From NCBI GenBank assembly GCA_022702545.1, contig JAHRBC010000001.1:4774001-4838000 (forward strand): a stretch of DNA of 64,000 nucleotides. The letters are read 5' to 3'. Positions within the stretch are counted from its first letter, which is position 1; the number at the start of each line of letters is the position of its first letter. A program made the position numbers and the translations under genes. Positions 37,127 to 49,066 of the stretch are shown here, one piece after another. Source of the DNA: Phycomyces nitens (Eukaryota > Mucoromycota > Mucoromycetes > Mucorales > Phycomycetaceae). Below the pieces are notes generated by a model. That model had not been told where the DNA came from. It ran no database searches and was given only the letters and a program-made list of their open reading frames with translations.

Positions 37127-37255
37127 GTAAAATTAATTTATATACATATTTAAAACAAAAAACAAAAACGCTTTCTCTTCGTTATCCAACCACAATTTAT
37201 TTATATAAACCTCCCTCTTTTCCCAAAAAATAATAATAATCCATGTCCTTTATAG
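37127..37255 (+). other. Putative 5'-UTR intron of the CYRI gene
   Basis: Begins AAAG|GTAAAA and ends CTTTATAG, 12 bases before the ATG at 37268. Supported only by splice consensus. Confidence 0.45.
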
Positions 37256-37267
37256 ATAGCAGCAAAA

Positions 37268-37380
37268 ATGGGTCAGCTTCTCACTAGCCTTAATCTCCGC
37301 GGTGGTGAAGCGATCGTACCTGAGCTGGGCTTTGACATTGAGAGTGAGTTGTATAGATAGAAATATACAGCTATATAATG

Positions 37381-37421
<41 letters not shown>

Positions 37422-38564
37422 ATATATTTATCTGTATATACTTTTTTGTATACATAAAAGGAAAAAAAAATGTACAAGAAACAAACGCTCTTTATACTAA
37501 ACTCCAACACCTTCTTTTTTCTTTTTCTTTTTTTTTGGTCAATTTGAAATATATAATAAATATATTTTTTAGCTGCCACTCCTTCTTCAGACGAACTTTC
37601 TCTTTATAACCAACTCTCTCAGCTACTCGTACAACCTGGCCCTAGTCTTCTCGAAGCACTCTCTCGATACAAGTGCGCCTCAGAACAGATCCGAGATGCG
37701 ATTGCGACTCCAAACCCTGAAAATGAAAATAGAGCCTGGGAAGCAGTCTTACCAACAGTAGACATGCTCCGAGACTTTTATGAATATGCCGCTGATCTGA
37801 GTAAGCTTGTGATGGATCAAACAATATATGTATAAGCATCTAATTAATTATAATTAATTAATTAATTAACCTTTTTAGAAAGAACCCTCCCAAGGCTTCT
37901 AGATGTCCTCTGTCAGGGAAACGTTAGCAAGAATCTAGAGAGTCACCAAGGATTGACAAAGCTGTTTGCTGATCTGCTGGATTTTGTATTTGAGTTTGAC
38001 AATCTAAAGGTAAATTAGACAATGTCAATTAAGCGATCCTAATCTGTTGCTTCCCTGTTTAGATGCGGAATCCCACCCTTCAAAACGACTTTTCCTATTA
38101 TCGTCGTATGTTGCAACGAGGCCGATACAGCTCAACCGAGAGACCTTCGTTGGACGAGCCAGTATCAGATCTCCGTAGTGCAATGGTAGAGGATGACCGG
38201 GCGAATCAGATATCACTCTTCATTGCCTATCCTACACCAATGATGAAGTGTGTAATTGACACGACGACCGAGTATGTGGAAAGTAATGAGCTTCAAAAGA
38301 GTGTTGGCGAGTGTCTGGCTGCTCTATGGGCTGCTTGCTTCCAGACAGTGAGCAAGAAGAGGTAAGAGTTAATGAATTAATTAATGGGGCTAGATAGCCA
38401 TAGTCAGAGCCAATTGCGCGAACCATACTAATCGATTGTAAAAAGAAACTTGAATCCAGAACTCTCTTTATTTTGTCTCAAGGTCATGGTGGTCTCGATT
38501 ATTCTCTATGATCACATTGACCCCAATGGAGCTTTCTCAAAAGGATCTCCTATCAATGTAAGTA

Positions 38565-38626
<62 letters not shown>

Positions 38627-38861
38627 TCAAGGTGCTCTTTGAACTGGACCACTGGACCATTAACCACTGGATCACTGACTGACCTGATCTACCTTTTATT
38701 AGATCAAAAATTCTGTAAAAATCATTCAAACGATTCATGCTCTCCATATTCCAAAAGAATCGAGTGCGTCTAATCTTTTATCTGCGTTACGATACAATTC
38801 AAAGCATCTCAATGATGATTCCACCCCCAAAGGTGTCAAGAACATGGTGTTGGCAGCCTAA
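37268..38861 (+). CDS. CYRI/FAM49 protein (CYFIP-related Rac1 interactor)
   Basis: Six exons: 37268-37343, 37573-37800, 37879-38009, 38063-38361, 38446-38557, 38703-38861 (334 aa; animal CYRI is about 323). It starts MGQLL, so Gly2 is a candidate N-myristoylation site, as in CYRI-B. Strong family blocks: EQIRDAIATPNPENENRAWE, FDNLKMRNPTLQNDFSYYRR, ISLFIAYPTPMMK, VMVVSIILYDHIDPNGAFSK, and a C-terminal ALRYNSKHLNDDST. Arg159-Arg160 in YYRR correspond to the Rac1-binding arginines of human CYRI-B. In animals CYRI binds active Rac1 and opposes the SCAR/WAVE complex; a polarity or actin role here is inference. Intron 5 contains a (TA)n(TG)n microsatellite. Confidence 0.95.
38565..38627. repeat. 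(TA)n(TG)n compound microsatellite inside an intron
   Basis: About 17 TA units followed by about 13 TG units, within the last intron of the CYRI gene. Likely length-polymorphic. Confidence 0.95.
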
Positions 38862-41013
38862 TACTTTTCTTCTTCTTCTCTACTCTAATCTTATGTTCTT
38901 GCCTCTCATTCTCTTATTTCTCTACCTTTTAACTTGCCCATCCAACACCATTCAATTAAAAATATATATATATAATTATATATATATATATATATATACA
39001 TCAATAAAAGCCAAAAACCAGAAAGAGGCACCATTTTCGAGTATTTATTTTTAAATACAAAAGGTGAAAAGGAAATACCCCACAAGGGAAAAGAAGAGGA
39101 AAAAAGAAGAGTTTCTTTTCTTTTTATTATATGGATCATGATTTATTTTATCTTTGGCACAATTGTACCACAGAGTCCCTTTTTGTGTGCTGATGAAGAT
39201 CAAGATTCTCTCCAATTGAGGGAGGATCTCTGTCTTGCACACAAGAAAGGGGAATTGGCGTATTTAAGGGTCAAGAAGATTAGTGAGATTCATCTAGTTA
39301 CAAATCCACAAGAAATCCAAGAGTGTCTGGGCTAAAGTGAATATGTATTTTAGAATATGACAATGAACAGGGCCTTTTTGGCGATTGTATATATAGAAAA
39401 AAAGGCTGTTTTAGTGATCAGAGATTGCCCGTGGTTGATTTCCATTTCATGCATTGTATTCAATTAATAAAAATTGAAACATCAATTATTATTTGCTATT
39501 ATTGCTGTTTTGATGGCATTATATTTTATGGTGGTGGTGGTGATCATCATTATCATCAATAATAATAATATATAGTTGGGCTAGTATATATTTAATCATG
39601 TTTTTAATATTCTCCAAGGTATCTTAATAACAAAGAGATTGCTAATATGATTGTACTCGTGTAACCAACTGCCTATTTGTTCAACAAAACCATTCGGAGA
39701 CACCTCTCTAAAAATGTAACAAGTTACACTCGAGTGATTCATTATTAGTTATTAGCCATTATAAAGAATCAACATATATATATATAGTTATATATATTAC
39801 AGCATCTTTATTCAGTCGGATTAAGATATTAAATAAAGGGCATTGGGAGATTGGATTCCAAAAAGTGCTTTCAAGTATTCAAGATGTGAATTATTGTCGG
39901 CAATGATATTATCCGATTATAAACAATCCTTGTCTTGTGAGAATAAATAGCTGTTTTGAAATACCATGGCTTTGAAGCTTGGGGTTTTGTATCAGTGTTG
40001 AGTCCAAATGATACCTCTCATTTGATGTCCGGTAATAGGAAATCTTGGGATTCTCTTTTATTTTAAAAATACAAGATATATATAATGATATATCAATCTG
40101 TAATTCTCTATTAAGATTAATATTTTACCCCACTCCTATACATATCAAGGTGCAAAGGTTATGGGTGCATGAAAAAAAGGGCGCGCAATTGGAGCCATTA
40201 GACTTTTTGGATAAACTATTGCATATTGGTCATTGTGTATGCAATTGTTGATGTTTAAAAATGGTGACTTTTTTTCTCGACTATACATCTTTGTATGATA
40301 ACAAATGAAATATACAATTTATTTGGTAGTATAGTAAAGTATGATACGATAGTCACATTTCCGTAGCACTTTTTCTAAAAAAGGAAGAGTGATACGGAAA
40401 TCAATTTAATACGCACACACCATTAAATAAATAAATAATATGTATGCTGTTCAAAGTAAATCTAATGTACATTTAGATAGCTGCATATATATTTTTATTA
40501 GACTACAAAGAAAATCATCCTATTGACAAACAAAAAAGACATACTGTTCATTAAAGTACCTCTTGTCCTTTTTTTTTTTTTTTTTGATAGTAAAAGATCG
40601 TTTTGTGATTGGCCGAATATTTGATTTGGTTTAGATCCCCCCTCCCCTTCCCTTTCCTTCCCTTTCCCTACCAAGAGAAATGGCTTTTTTCAATAATAAT
40701 AATGCCTCTTTGTGATAATGCAATTGCTAGATACACAAACTGCATCCAATGGCAACATCTTTATCAACTAATTGTCTTCTTTACCCACTTACTTTAGTGA
40801 AATGGATAATTACAACAATCTCTAAAAATGACTAGGCTTATTCTGGATACCGCAAAACTTCACAGTCAAATCCATATATTTTTATTTGCTAAAGAAAAAG
40901 CCTCGTGGTGTGTTACTTTAATTTTTCTTTGCCCTTCACTTTCTGTATTTCTCATTCCGTTCCTGTTCTCCTTACATATACAAAAATAATAACACTAATA
41001 TTTTTAATTCACA
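38862..41013. other. Intergenic; one doubtful small frame
   Basis: Mostly AT-rich with TA microsatellites (38961-38998) and a poly-T run at about 40570-40587. A 65-codon plus frame at 39138-39335 could be a small protein or a 3' exon (an acceptor-like ACCACAG lies at about 39173), but nothing around it supports a gene. A pyrimidine-rich leader precedes the Ras gene. Confidence 0.45.
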
Positions 41014-41932
41014 ATGATGCTCTACAAACTTGTTGTCCTTGGTGATGGTGGCGTTGGAAAGGTAAGTCCAATACAGGTTTACAATTGAACATATTAATCT
41101 CATTCTCTCAAAGACAGCATTAACAATCCAAGTAAAAGATTCAAAAAAAAACACATGCAATTAACAACAATCTCTTAACCTGTTCCATTATTTTACTTTT
41201 CTTATTATTACTAAGCTCTGCTTAAATCACTTTGTTGGTAAGTCCAAGTAAATAATTACATTTATTTATTAATGGGAATACTAACCAAATGTGATTGTAG
41301 AGGTAATATCATTATATAAATTCAATAGGTTCATCATCACTCATAATTCCATAGACCTATGATCCAACCATTGAAGATTCTTATCGCAAACAAGTCGTTA
41401 TCGATGACCAGCCATGTGTATTGGAAGTTTTGGATACAGCCGGTCAAGGTAAGATTGACCCTAGATGTGTTGTCTAGGTACTAACGATCGATTGAATAAA
41501 GAGGAATATACTGCACTGAGAGACCAATGGATTAGGTAAGAAGGCTCAAGAATAGCAAGCGTATTAACAGAATTCTATAGAGATGGTGAAGGCTTCTTGT
41601 TGGTCTACTCAATCACTTCCTACTCTACTTTTGAACGAGTCGAGCGCTTCAGAGACCAGATCTTCCGTGTCAAGGATATCGACAATGTACCACTCATGCT
41701 GGTCGGCAACAAGTGTGATAAGGTGACCGAGAGAGAAGTAACACGCGAGGAAGGTTCTGCTATGGCTAAGCGGCTAGCATGCGAATTTATCGAAACATCT
41801 GCCAAGACATGTGTGAACGTTGAGCGATCATTCTACCAAGTAGTCAAGACCATTCGTGCCCAAAGAGATGGTGTTCGTGTTGGACCCAAGAGCAAGGCCA
41901 AGAAAGAAAAGAAGAGATGTCTCATCTTGTAA
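41014..41932 (+). CDS. Ras-family small GTPase (fungal Ras1-like) with a 2-nt exon
   Basis: Eight exons: 41014-41061, 41114-41131 (18 nt), 41216-41237 (22 nt), 41301-41302 (2 nt), 41355-41448, 41502-41535, 41581-41932 is the last; counted in codons this gives 189 aa. P-loop GDGGVGKT (10-17), switch [10 protein letters not shown] (32-40), DTAGQE (57-62), NKCD and ETSAK are all intact, so it should bind and hydrolyse GTP. The C-terminus is polybasic [14 protein letters not shown]; the final Leu of the CAAX box suggests geranylgeranylation and plasma-membrane targeting. Glu30 of HFVETYDP can only be made if the dinucleotide AG at 41301-41302 is an exon of its own. The seven segments listed are separated by six introns. 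Confidence 0.96.
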
Positions 41933-42358
41933 ATTTAAATCCTTTCCATTTAATCTTGTCTTCCTTTTTTTTGTTGCTTTTATTTTTTTTATTATTATTA
42001 TTTATTGAACTTATATATCAAACTATTAAACTACTCTGTGTAAGACTATATACACATAACATCCATCGCCAAACACTACTTGTAAGCCACGTCCTGTCTC
42101 CGCTTTAATGCCGACAAGAAAACGGCCAAACACATGCTTTAAAGAAACCAAGCCTACATACAAATATCTCAATGCCCTAAAGGCGTAAGATGCCACGACC
42201 TGGCTATCTATTTCAATTGTCTCTCTCTCTTTTGGCCATCGGTATACTTGGCTAAGCACCAAATATCTAATTAGATAATACATGTATATGTATTTATATA
42301 TATACATATATATATTTATGGGACTGGGGTTATGAGCGTCGATGATCATTTGTATCAC

Positions 42359-42451
42359 GTGAGTGTACCAGAACTAATAGAGTCCGTCCTCTTGTTCTAT
42401 CCATTTCTTCTTTTTTTTTATTATATATACATACATTTTTTTCTTCATCAG
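42359..42451 (+). other. Putative 5'-UTR intron of the NCS-1 gene
   Basis: CAC|GTGAGTG to TTCATCAG, ending three bases before the ATG at 42455. Based on consensus only. Confidence 0.5.
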
Positions 42452-42454
42452 ACA

Positions 42455-43366
42455 ATGGGCAAAGCACAAAGTAAACTGTCGCCTGAACAGCTTGGAGACC
42501 TTCAAAAGTGCACATACTGTAAGCTGCCAACAAATGGTTTACTATTCTGACTAATCTACCGATTGATAGTTGACAAAAAGGAACTCCAGCAATGGTATTG
42601 GAATCAAGATTGCCGCCGCCCACACTAACAATCCCCCAATCTTCTAGGTACAAAGGATTCCTCAAGGACTGTCCCTCTGGTCAGCTAGACAAGACTGAAT
42701 TCCAAAAGATTTACAAACAGTTCTTTCCCTTTGGAGACCCTTCTCGCTTTGCCGACTATGTTTTCAATGTATTTGACAACGACAAGAATGGAACAATTGA
42801 CTTTAAAGAGTTTATCTGCGCACTTTCGATTACCAGCCGTGGCCAGATTGATGAAAAGCTGTTTTGTAAGTGCCTAGATATTATTATTATTACTATTATT
42901 TCTGATTATATATATATATATATATATATATATCTAATAATGTTTCTCATCACAACAATAGGGGCATTTCAGGTATTAAACATCTGCTCAAAAAGACAAC
43001 TTAATAATATCTTGAAATCTAATGTGCTCTTGAAATGATAGCTGTATGATATTGACAATGATGGGTTTATTACCTATGATGAAATGCTGCACATCGTCGA
43101 CGCAATCTACAAGATGGTCGGCAGTATGGTAAAGCTTCCTCCAGACGAGGCAACTCCAGAATTGAGGGTCAAGAAGATCTTTGACCTCATGGACCTTGTG
43201 AGTGATAACAATGTGCCCCCCTCCCTCCCCTTGTTTGTTGTCAGCGTTTATTTAACCTCTTTATTAGGATAAGGACGGTAGATTAAGCAAGGAGGAGTTT
43301 AGAGAAGGATCAAAAAAGGACCCCACAATTGTCCAGGCACTGAATCTGTACGATGGACTCGTCTAA
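42455..43366 (+). CDS. FRQ1: Neuronal calcium sensor 1 / frequenin
   Basis: Six exons: 42455-42518, 42570-42594, 42648-42865, 42962-42972 (11 nt), 43042-43197, 43268-43366 (190 aa, exactly the family length). MGKAQSKLS gives an N-myristoylation site. EF-hands: a degenerate first one, then [26 protein letters not shown] and [11 protein letters not shown] with canonical calcium ligands. The yeast orthologue Frq1 activates the PI4-kinase Pik1 at the Golgi; NCS-1 also links calcium to growth in fungi. The 11-nt exon 4 encodes AFQ plus one base of Trp. It lies 522 bp after the Ras gene in the same orientation. Confidence 0.97.
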
Positions 43367-43674
43367 CTTATTCTGTATCACAACCATATCCTTTTCCTCC
43401 ATTATTCCACCCAAACCAATTACTCTCGGTAAAAGCTCATGAAACTCACAGCTCCGGAAGACAAAAAGATAAAAAGAAAAAAAAAGGTCTCATCTCAGTG
43501 TAAAAATAAACAAATATACACACACACACATATATATATATAAAATAATTGGATTGGATATGTATATGTATATATATATATATAATTGTATTTTTATTAT
43601 ATATATATATGTGATATTATTTAAGCAGTGGCATACTATACAAAAATTCAGACTTGTCAATAAAAACTACCTCT

Positions 43675-44442
43675 TCTACCAATCTGCATTACCTTTTTGA
43701 CGCTTTCCTGAGCAAGCTTAATAAACTTTGGTTGGTTAGTATTGTAGACCTCGGCCACAGAAGCCACCAATGCATCATCTGGGTTGGGGTGTTCGAGTAT
43801 ATATGCAATGGCCAACAGGACTAACAAGTACAAGTACGTTCATTTTTTTTTAGCTTTTAATCGCCTTTTTTTTTTTTTTTTGATTGTCTCTTACCTTGGT
43901 ACACCTTTGTGGCCGGCTTCCATACATCGGCCTTTAGCAAATCAATGCAAATAGAGCCGTCATTGTCGATATTGGGATGATAGATCTTGGTTGCAAACTT
44001 GATCTTTACAAACAATCAGCAAGTCTATATCAATTATCGGCCAGACTTACAGTTGGTGGTTTAAAAGGATATTCAGGGCTAAACACGATTGTTAGGTAGA
44101 ATACACCACCTCGATAGGCACTGTTGGGCTAGAGTAACTCTGGATTAGAATGTTTACGCGTATGTGTGTCTGGTTACTCACGGGTCCATTGATGATGGCT
44201 AATCAAGAATAATTGTCAAGATTGAATGTTAATTCCAAGCATAAAAAACCCTCAACATTACACCCAACTTGCCTCTCCAATGGAACAGGTCTTCGTCCAT
44301 AGCAAATGCACTGATGCCTTCTGGTGGGTTTCTAGTAATCTCTGCAAGTTCCTTTGATATAAAAGGGTTGTTTAGCTGGCAGCGTTTTGGGGGGTTTTTT
44401 TTTTGGCTACAACTCAACTCGCTGAATACGCTTTAATGCCAT
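43675..44442 (-). CDS. E2 ubiquitin-conjugating enzyme
   Basis: Six exons: 44442-44419 (24 nt), 44351-44273, 44198-44182 (17 nt), 44128-44051, 44003-43895, 43820-43675 (150 aa). The UBC fold is complete: [50 protein letters not shown], and the active-site Cys in [10 protein letters not shown]. It then reads [15 protein letters not shown] and [16 protein letters not shown]. It accepts ubiquitin from E1 and works with RING/HECT E3s. It resembles the UBE2D/UBE2L group, but the exact class is not certain. The second intron starts with GC (GAG|GCAAGT). The last codons ([11 protein letters not shown]) follow a GTAATG that might be an unused donor, so the C-terminus is less sure. It converges with NCS-1, 308 bp apart. 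Confidence 0.92.
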
Positions 44443-44848
44443 GGTAGAAAGGTTGGGTAAAGAAAGGAAATAACAAGAGGAAAAAAATGGGCCTTGAACG
44501 GCATACTTGTTTTAAAGCCTTGAATTTGGGACGGTTACATGAAAATAATAATAATAATAATAATATAATTACGAAATCACTCTTTTTTATTCAAAAACTG
44601 CCATCATCTAAACCCTTGATTTCTATAGCCAAGGATCTCTTTTTTTTTCCAATAGCTTCTCCAGATACCATTATATAGCTTCTAAACCAAAGTCTGAACC
44701 ATCAAGTGGAGCTTGGTGGGTGTGACATTGCTGCGACACTTTGTTATTATTATTTTATTTTTGCTGCGACAGTTTGAGTACATTTTTAATACGCGTGTAT
44801 CTAATATATCAATGTTCCCAATATACAAGGAAACTGGGTCCCTTGAAT

Positions 44849-45931
<1,083 letters not shown>

Positions 45932-48166
45932 GTTTAACAAGGAAAATAGTACAAGGGTATACCGTTGTATAATTTATTTGGTAGGAGATACTAAATTTTG
46001 TATTCACTTGATACATTAAATATGCACCCAAATTATATGAATATATGTAAAGGGCAGGTGGTGCCATGCAAAACAAAGACTTGTTTAGTAAGCTGTTTTT
46101 GGCCCTGTCTTTTTCCATTGTGTTGTTTATTAAGCTAACCTTGGCACTAACCAATATTTATATTTTATTTTATTTTGACTGTGAATATATATATATATAA
46201 AATATATATATGCGTTTTTGTGCGCAGATTATAAAGTTGCGATTTCTGGTGTCGTGTAAAATATTCATTGACCGACGAGTGTTGTCGAGATGTAAGGGGG
46301 GAGGAGGAGGAGAACGATAAATTAAAATTCAAGCCGTTAAGTTCTTGTACGATCTAAAGTCCCACGTTTTGTTTGTGCATCGCATGGCCCACGTTTTGTA
46401 CGCAACGTGGCCATATCGATCGTACAAGGGTCCAAAGGGGGTTATGCCGATTCATTCAAAATATGGTTGGGTATACATTCTAGAATGAATGGCGCTTTCT
46501 ACCCCCTTAGTTTGCACAAGAAAATGCCTTTTTAGAAACAAGGGTTATTTCACTGGCTTGTACCACCTGCTTTGTGAATGGGAATTGCCGATGGACTGCA
46601 TTTGGTATCGTCTTGGTTTGTGCTGCTTATGCAGAACGCGCCAAGGGTAAAATGACAACATTAAAGTATTCGGTACATAATCAGCATAATCAAGCCTGTA
46701 AATCAAATGAAGACGCAAAATAAGCATTGACGAATGAGCGCGTCTCTTAATCTTTTGAAAGAGGGGATTAGGTAGAATGATGTAATTATGTTACACCAGA
46801 GGCCTATTGTGGGTGCTTCCGGGAATGGTGATCCTGACATCATCGTACAAGAAAAGGCGTTTCCATGGAAATGTTTCACTAGAAAGTGAATGAGAACAAG
46901 TATGTATAATATAGAAATATTATATATATATATATATATATATTACAAGTACACGTATATACGTCTAAATGTCTATATACACACTTATACACTTTTATAT
47001 ACATACCTTTATATATGTTATATATGTATAAAATATAAAGATCTGGGTTGGGGATAGATCAAGAGTAAGAATAAGAAAGGGTTGTGTATGGAGTTGGCTC
47101 AATAGTGTAAGCTGGAAAGCCAGTAGGAGTTTTGAGAAAGAATGTAAGTGAGAGACTGCAAAATAGGAAAAGGAGAGAAAGAGAGGGAGGAAAGAAAGCG
47201 AAGCTTTTATATCTTTTTTGCAATGTAAAAATAAATCAGTAAATAGGAAATGGCCGCTCTGATCCAAGCGGTTGGCTGTATTGTCTTTTGGTATAATTAT
47301 TGATTTCTACACAATGATGTTAAAAATAAACTTTTTGTAGTGAGTAAGAGGTGTGTCCCGGTGGGGTAGGACCATGTCCCACTGCAATGATGATCTTTTT
47401 GAAGAGAAGAGAATATTTTGTTGTAAGGATACATAAAAAGTATGTGAAATAAATTCTGGTTGGACAAGACCAATACCATACTGGTAAAGAGCCGATGCAC
47501 CAATAGGATTCACGGCTGGTATGATGCACACGTACATAAATTGCTCAAAATACATCGAAACGTGGCATACAAGGTTTATGTTTGGAATATAAATAGGTTC
47601 TTGTGTCATTGCAAGAAAACCAGTCCGTTGCTAGGGACGCACGGGCGGTCTACAATGTCATCGGGTAACCATTAGACGCGATTCTTGGCCAGTACAAAGA
47701 AACCCAACTCCTATAGAATGTGCTACAGGCCGGTTACCATTAACCGACATTCCGGACATTGAAAGACAACAAGGTTTCGTATATTACTTGGTGTACTGTA
47801 AGGTATCTATGTGCATAGAGATGTATAAAAATGTATTTTCGGAAGTTTCACAGAGACAGAAAACATATCTACCATTAGTGGACCACAGAACTGGTAGGCC
47901 ACTGACGAAACGTGTTGTGCGCCCTTGAAGTAGGGAAACCTTGAAAACTTGGGCAATACGCGGAGTAACTCTATTGGGTTCCTGTACGCCCTAGGCTGCT
48001 GATATCATCAAAGTGCATAGACATTTTTATTTTATTTTTAACATCTTTTTTTAGACATGCTTTGTGTACCCTCAAAGTGAAAAAGCATATATATATGCCA
48101 CGTTAACGAAAAAATTTCCAAGATCCCCATTCAGCTTTGCTTCTTCTCTGTTGCACTACTAAAAAC
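45932..48166. other. Intergenic
   Basis: AT-rich DNA with TA-rich tracts (46180-46210, 46920-46942). Contains a structured element at 46344-46428 and a GA-rich stretch (about 47160-47205). No gene is supported. Confidence 0.5.
46344..46428. repeat. Inverted repeat with nested palindrome
   Basis: CTTGTACGATC at 46344-46354 is perfectly mirrored by GATCGTACAAG at 46418-46428. Between them CCACGTTTTGT occurs twice, and the second copy pairs with a following AACGTGG across TTGTACGC. The element is GC-richer than its flanks. It may be a regulatory palindrome or the end of a small inverted-repeat transposon. Confidence 0.75.
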
Positions 48167-49066
48167 ATGACTTTTGACCTCACAAGCCTCTCCCACTCTT
48201 CTTCAACAAAGAAGACCTCAAAGTCGGTCAAGCGTGGACGCGTTCACAAGCGCACAACTTCATCTGTCTCGGCTTCATCATTCTCCTCTCTCGGTTCTTC
48301 CTCAACTGGACTCTCATTCTCCCCTGTATCCAGTCCGAAAACCCGGAAGCAGTCCCTGTCCAGTCAAAAGACCCCCCGAACAGTCCAGCCAATCAAAAAC
48401 ACTGCCAGCGAAATCGAGCGCCTGGAGTCTGAACTTAATTTTACTTACGATTCTCTCGCCAATGTCAATGTCATGTTCGACAGTCTCAGAAACGCCTATA
48501 GCACATGCAAGCCTGAAATTGAGAAGAGCAAGACCGCAACCCGTCTCGGTGCCATGGAAAAGGAGCTCTTGGCTGCGTATGATGATGTTGGTCTTCAAGT
48601 AATTCATCTCGAAAGACAGCTTGTCAAGCTAGAGAAGCGCCTTTTGGAAGTCAGAGCAGAACAACAACAACAGCAACAACAGCAGCAACAGCAACAACAA
48701 CAACAACAACAGCAAAAAACAGATATTCAATGTGAACCAATTATTCCCGAGCAAGAGATCGACCAAAAAATTCATGCCACATCTCCCCCTTCATGTGCCT
48801 ATGATTGCCCCCAGCTCTCTCCTTCACAACCTAAAGCACAGCCAGAACCAGTCGACAGCTGGACTACACCAATCGAACTCTCTTATTCCACATTCCCCTC
48901 GGACGAAGATCTCTATTCAAAACAGCCAGTCTATATGCCATCCTGCACCGAATCGCCATACTATATTCCCATTCCTTCGTACTCCTATGCACCCACTTCA
49001 TACTGGGGAGACTATATTCCCACATGGTCGTCTAATGCCAATATTATCTATGCCCCAACTCTGTAA
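48167..49066 (+). CDS. Coiled-coil protein with polyglutamine tract, function unknown
   Basis: Single exon, 299 aa from the ATG at 48167. The N-terminal about 85 residues are Ser/Thr/Lys-rich and basic (KKTSKSVKRGRVHKRTTSS, possibly nuclear). Residues of about 85-165 form a likely coiled coil (ASEIERLESELNFTYDSLAN, LERQLVKLEKRLLEV). A run of 18 glutamines follows, encoded by mixed CAA/CAG (48662-48715). The C-terminal third is Pro/Tyr/Ser-rich (YYIPIPSYSYAPTSYWGDY). No domain is recognised. The mixed codons suggest the Gln run is kept at protein level rather than being a fresh CAG expansion. Confidence 0.8.
   Translation: MTFDLTSLSHSSSTKKTSKSVKRGRVHKRTTSSVSASSFSSLGSSSTGLSFSPVSSPKTRKQSLSSQKTPRTVQPIKNTASEIERLESELNFTYDSLANVNVMFDSLRNAYSTCKPEIEKSKTATRLGAMEKELLAAYDDVGLQVIHLERQLVKLEKRLLEVRAEQQQQQQQQQQQQQQQQQQKTDIQCEPIIPEQEIDQKIHATSPPSCAYDCPQLSPSQPKAQPEPVDSWTTPIELSYSTFPSDEDLYSKQPVYMPSCTESPYYIPIPSYSYAPTSYWGDYIPTWSSNANIIYAPTL

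Noticed and set aside
39138..39335. 65-codon plus-strand frame between CYRI and Ras
   Set aside because: No family, no supporting upstream exon and weak start context; kept only as a remark in the intergenic entry.
47040..47610. Several overlapping minus-strand frames (60-100 codons)
   Set aside because: They overlap each other in different frames, show no family features and lie in GA-rich and AT-rich DNA.
48174..48602. Second frame of 142 codons overlapping the polyQ protein
   Set aside because: Shifted shadow of the 48167 gene; its Ser/Pro-rich content follows from the real frame's codons.
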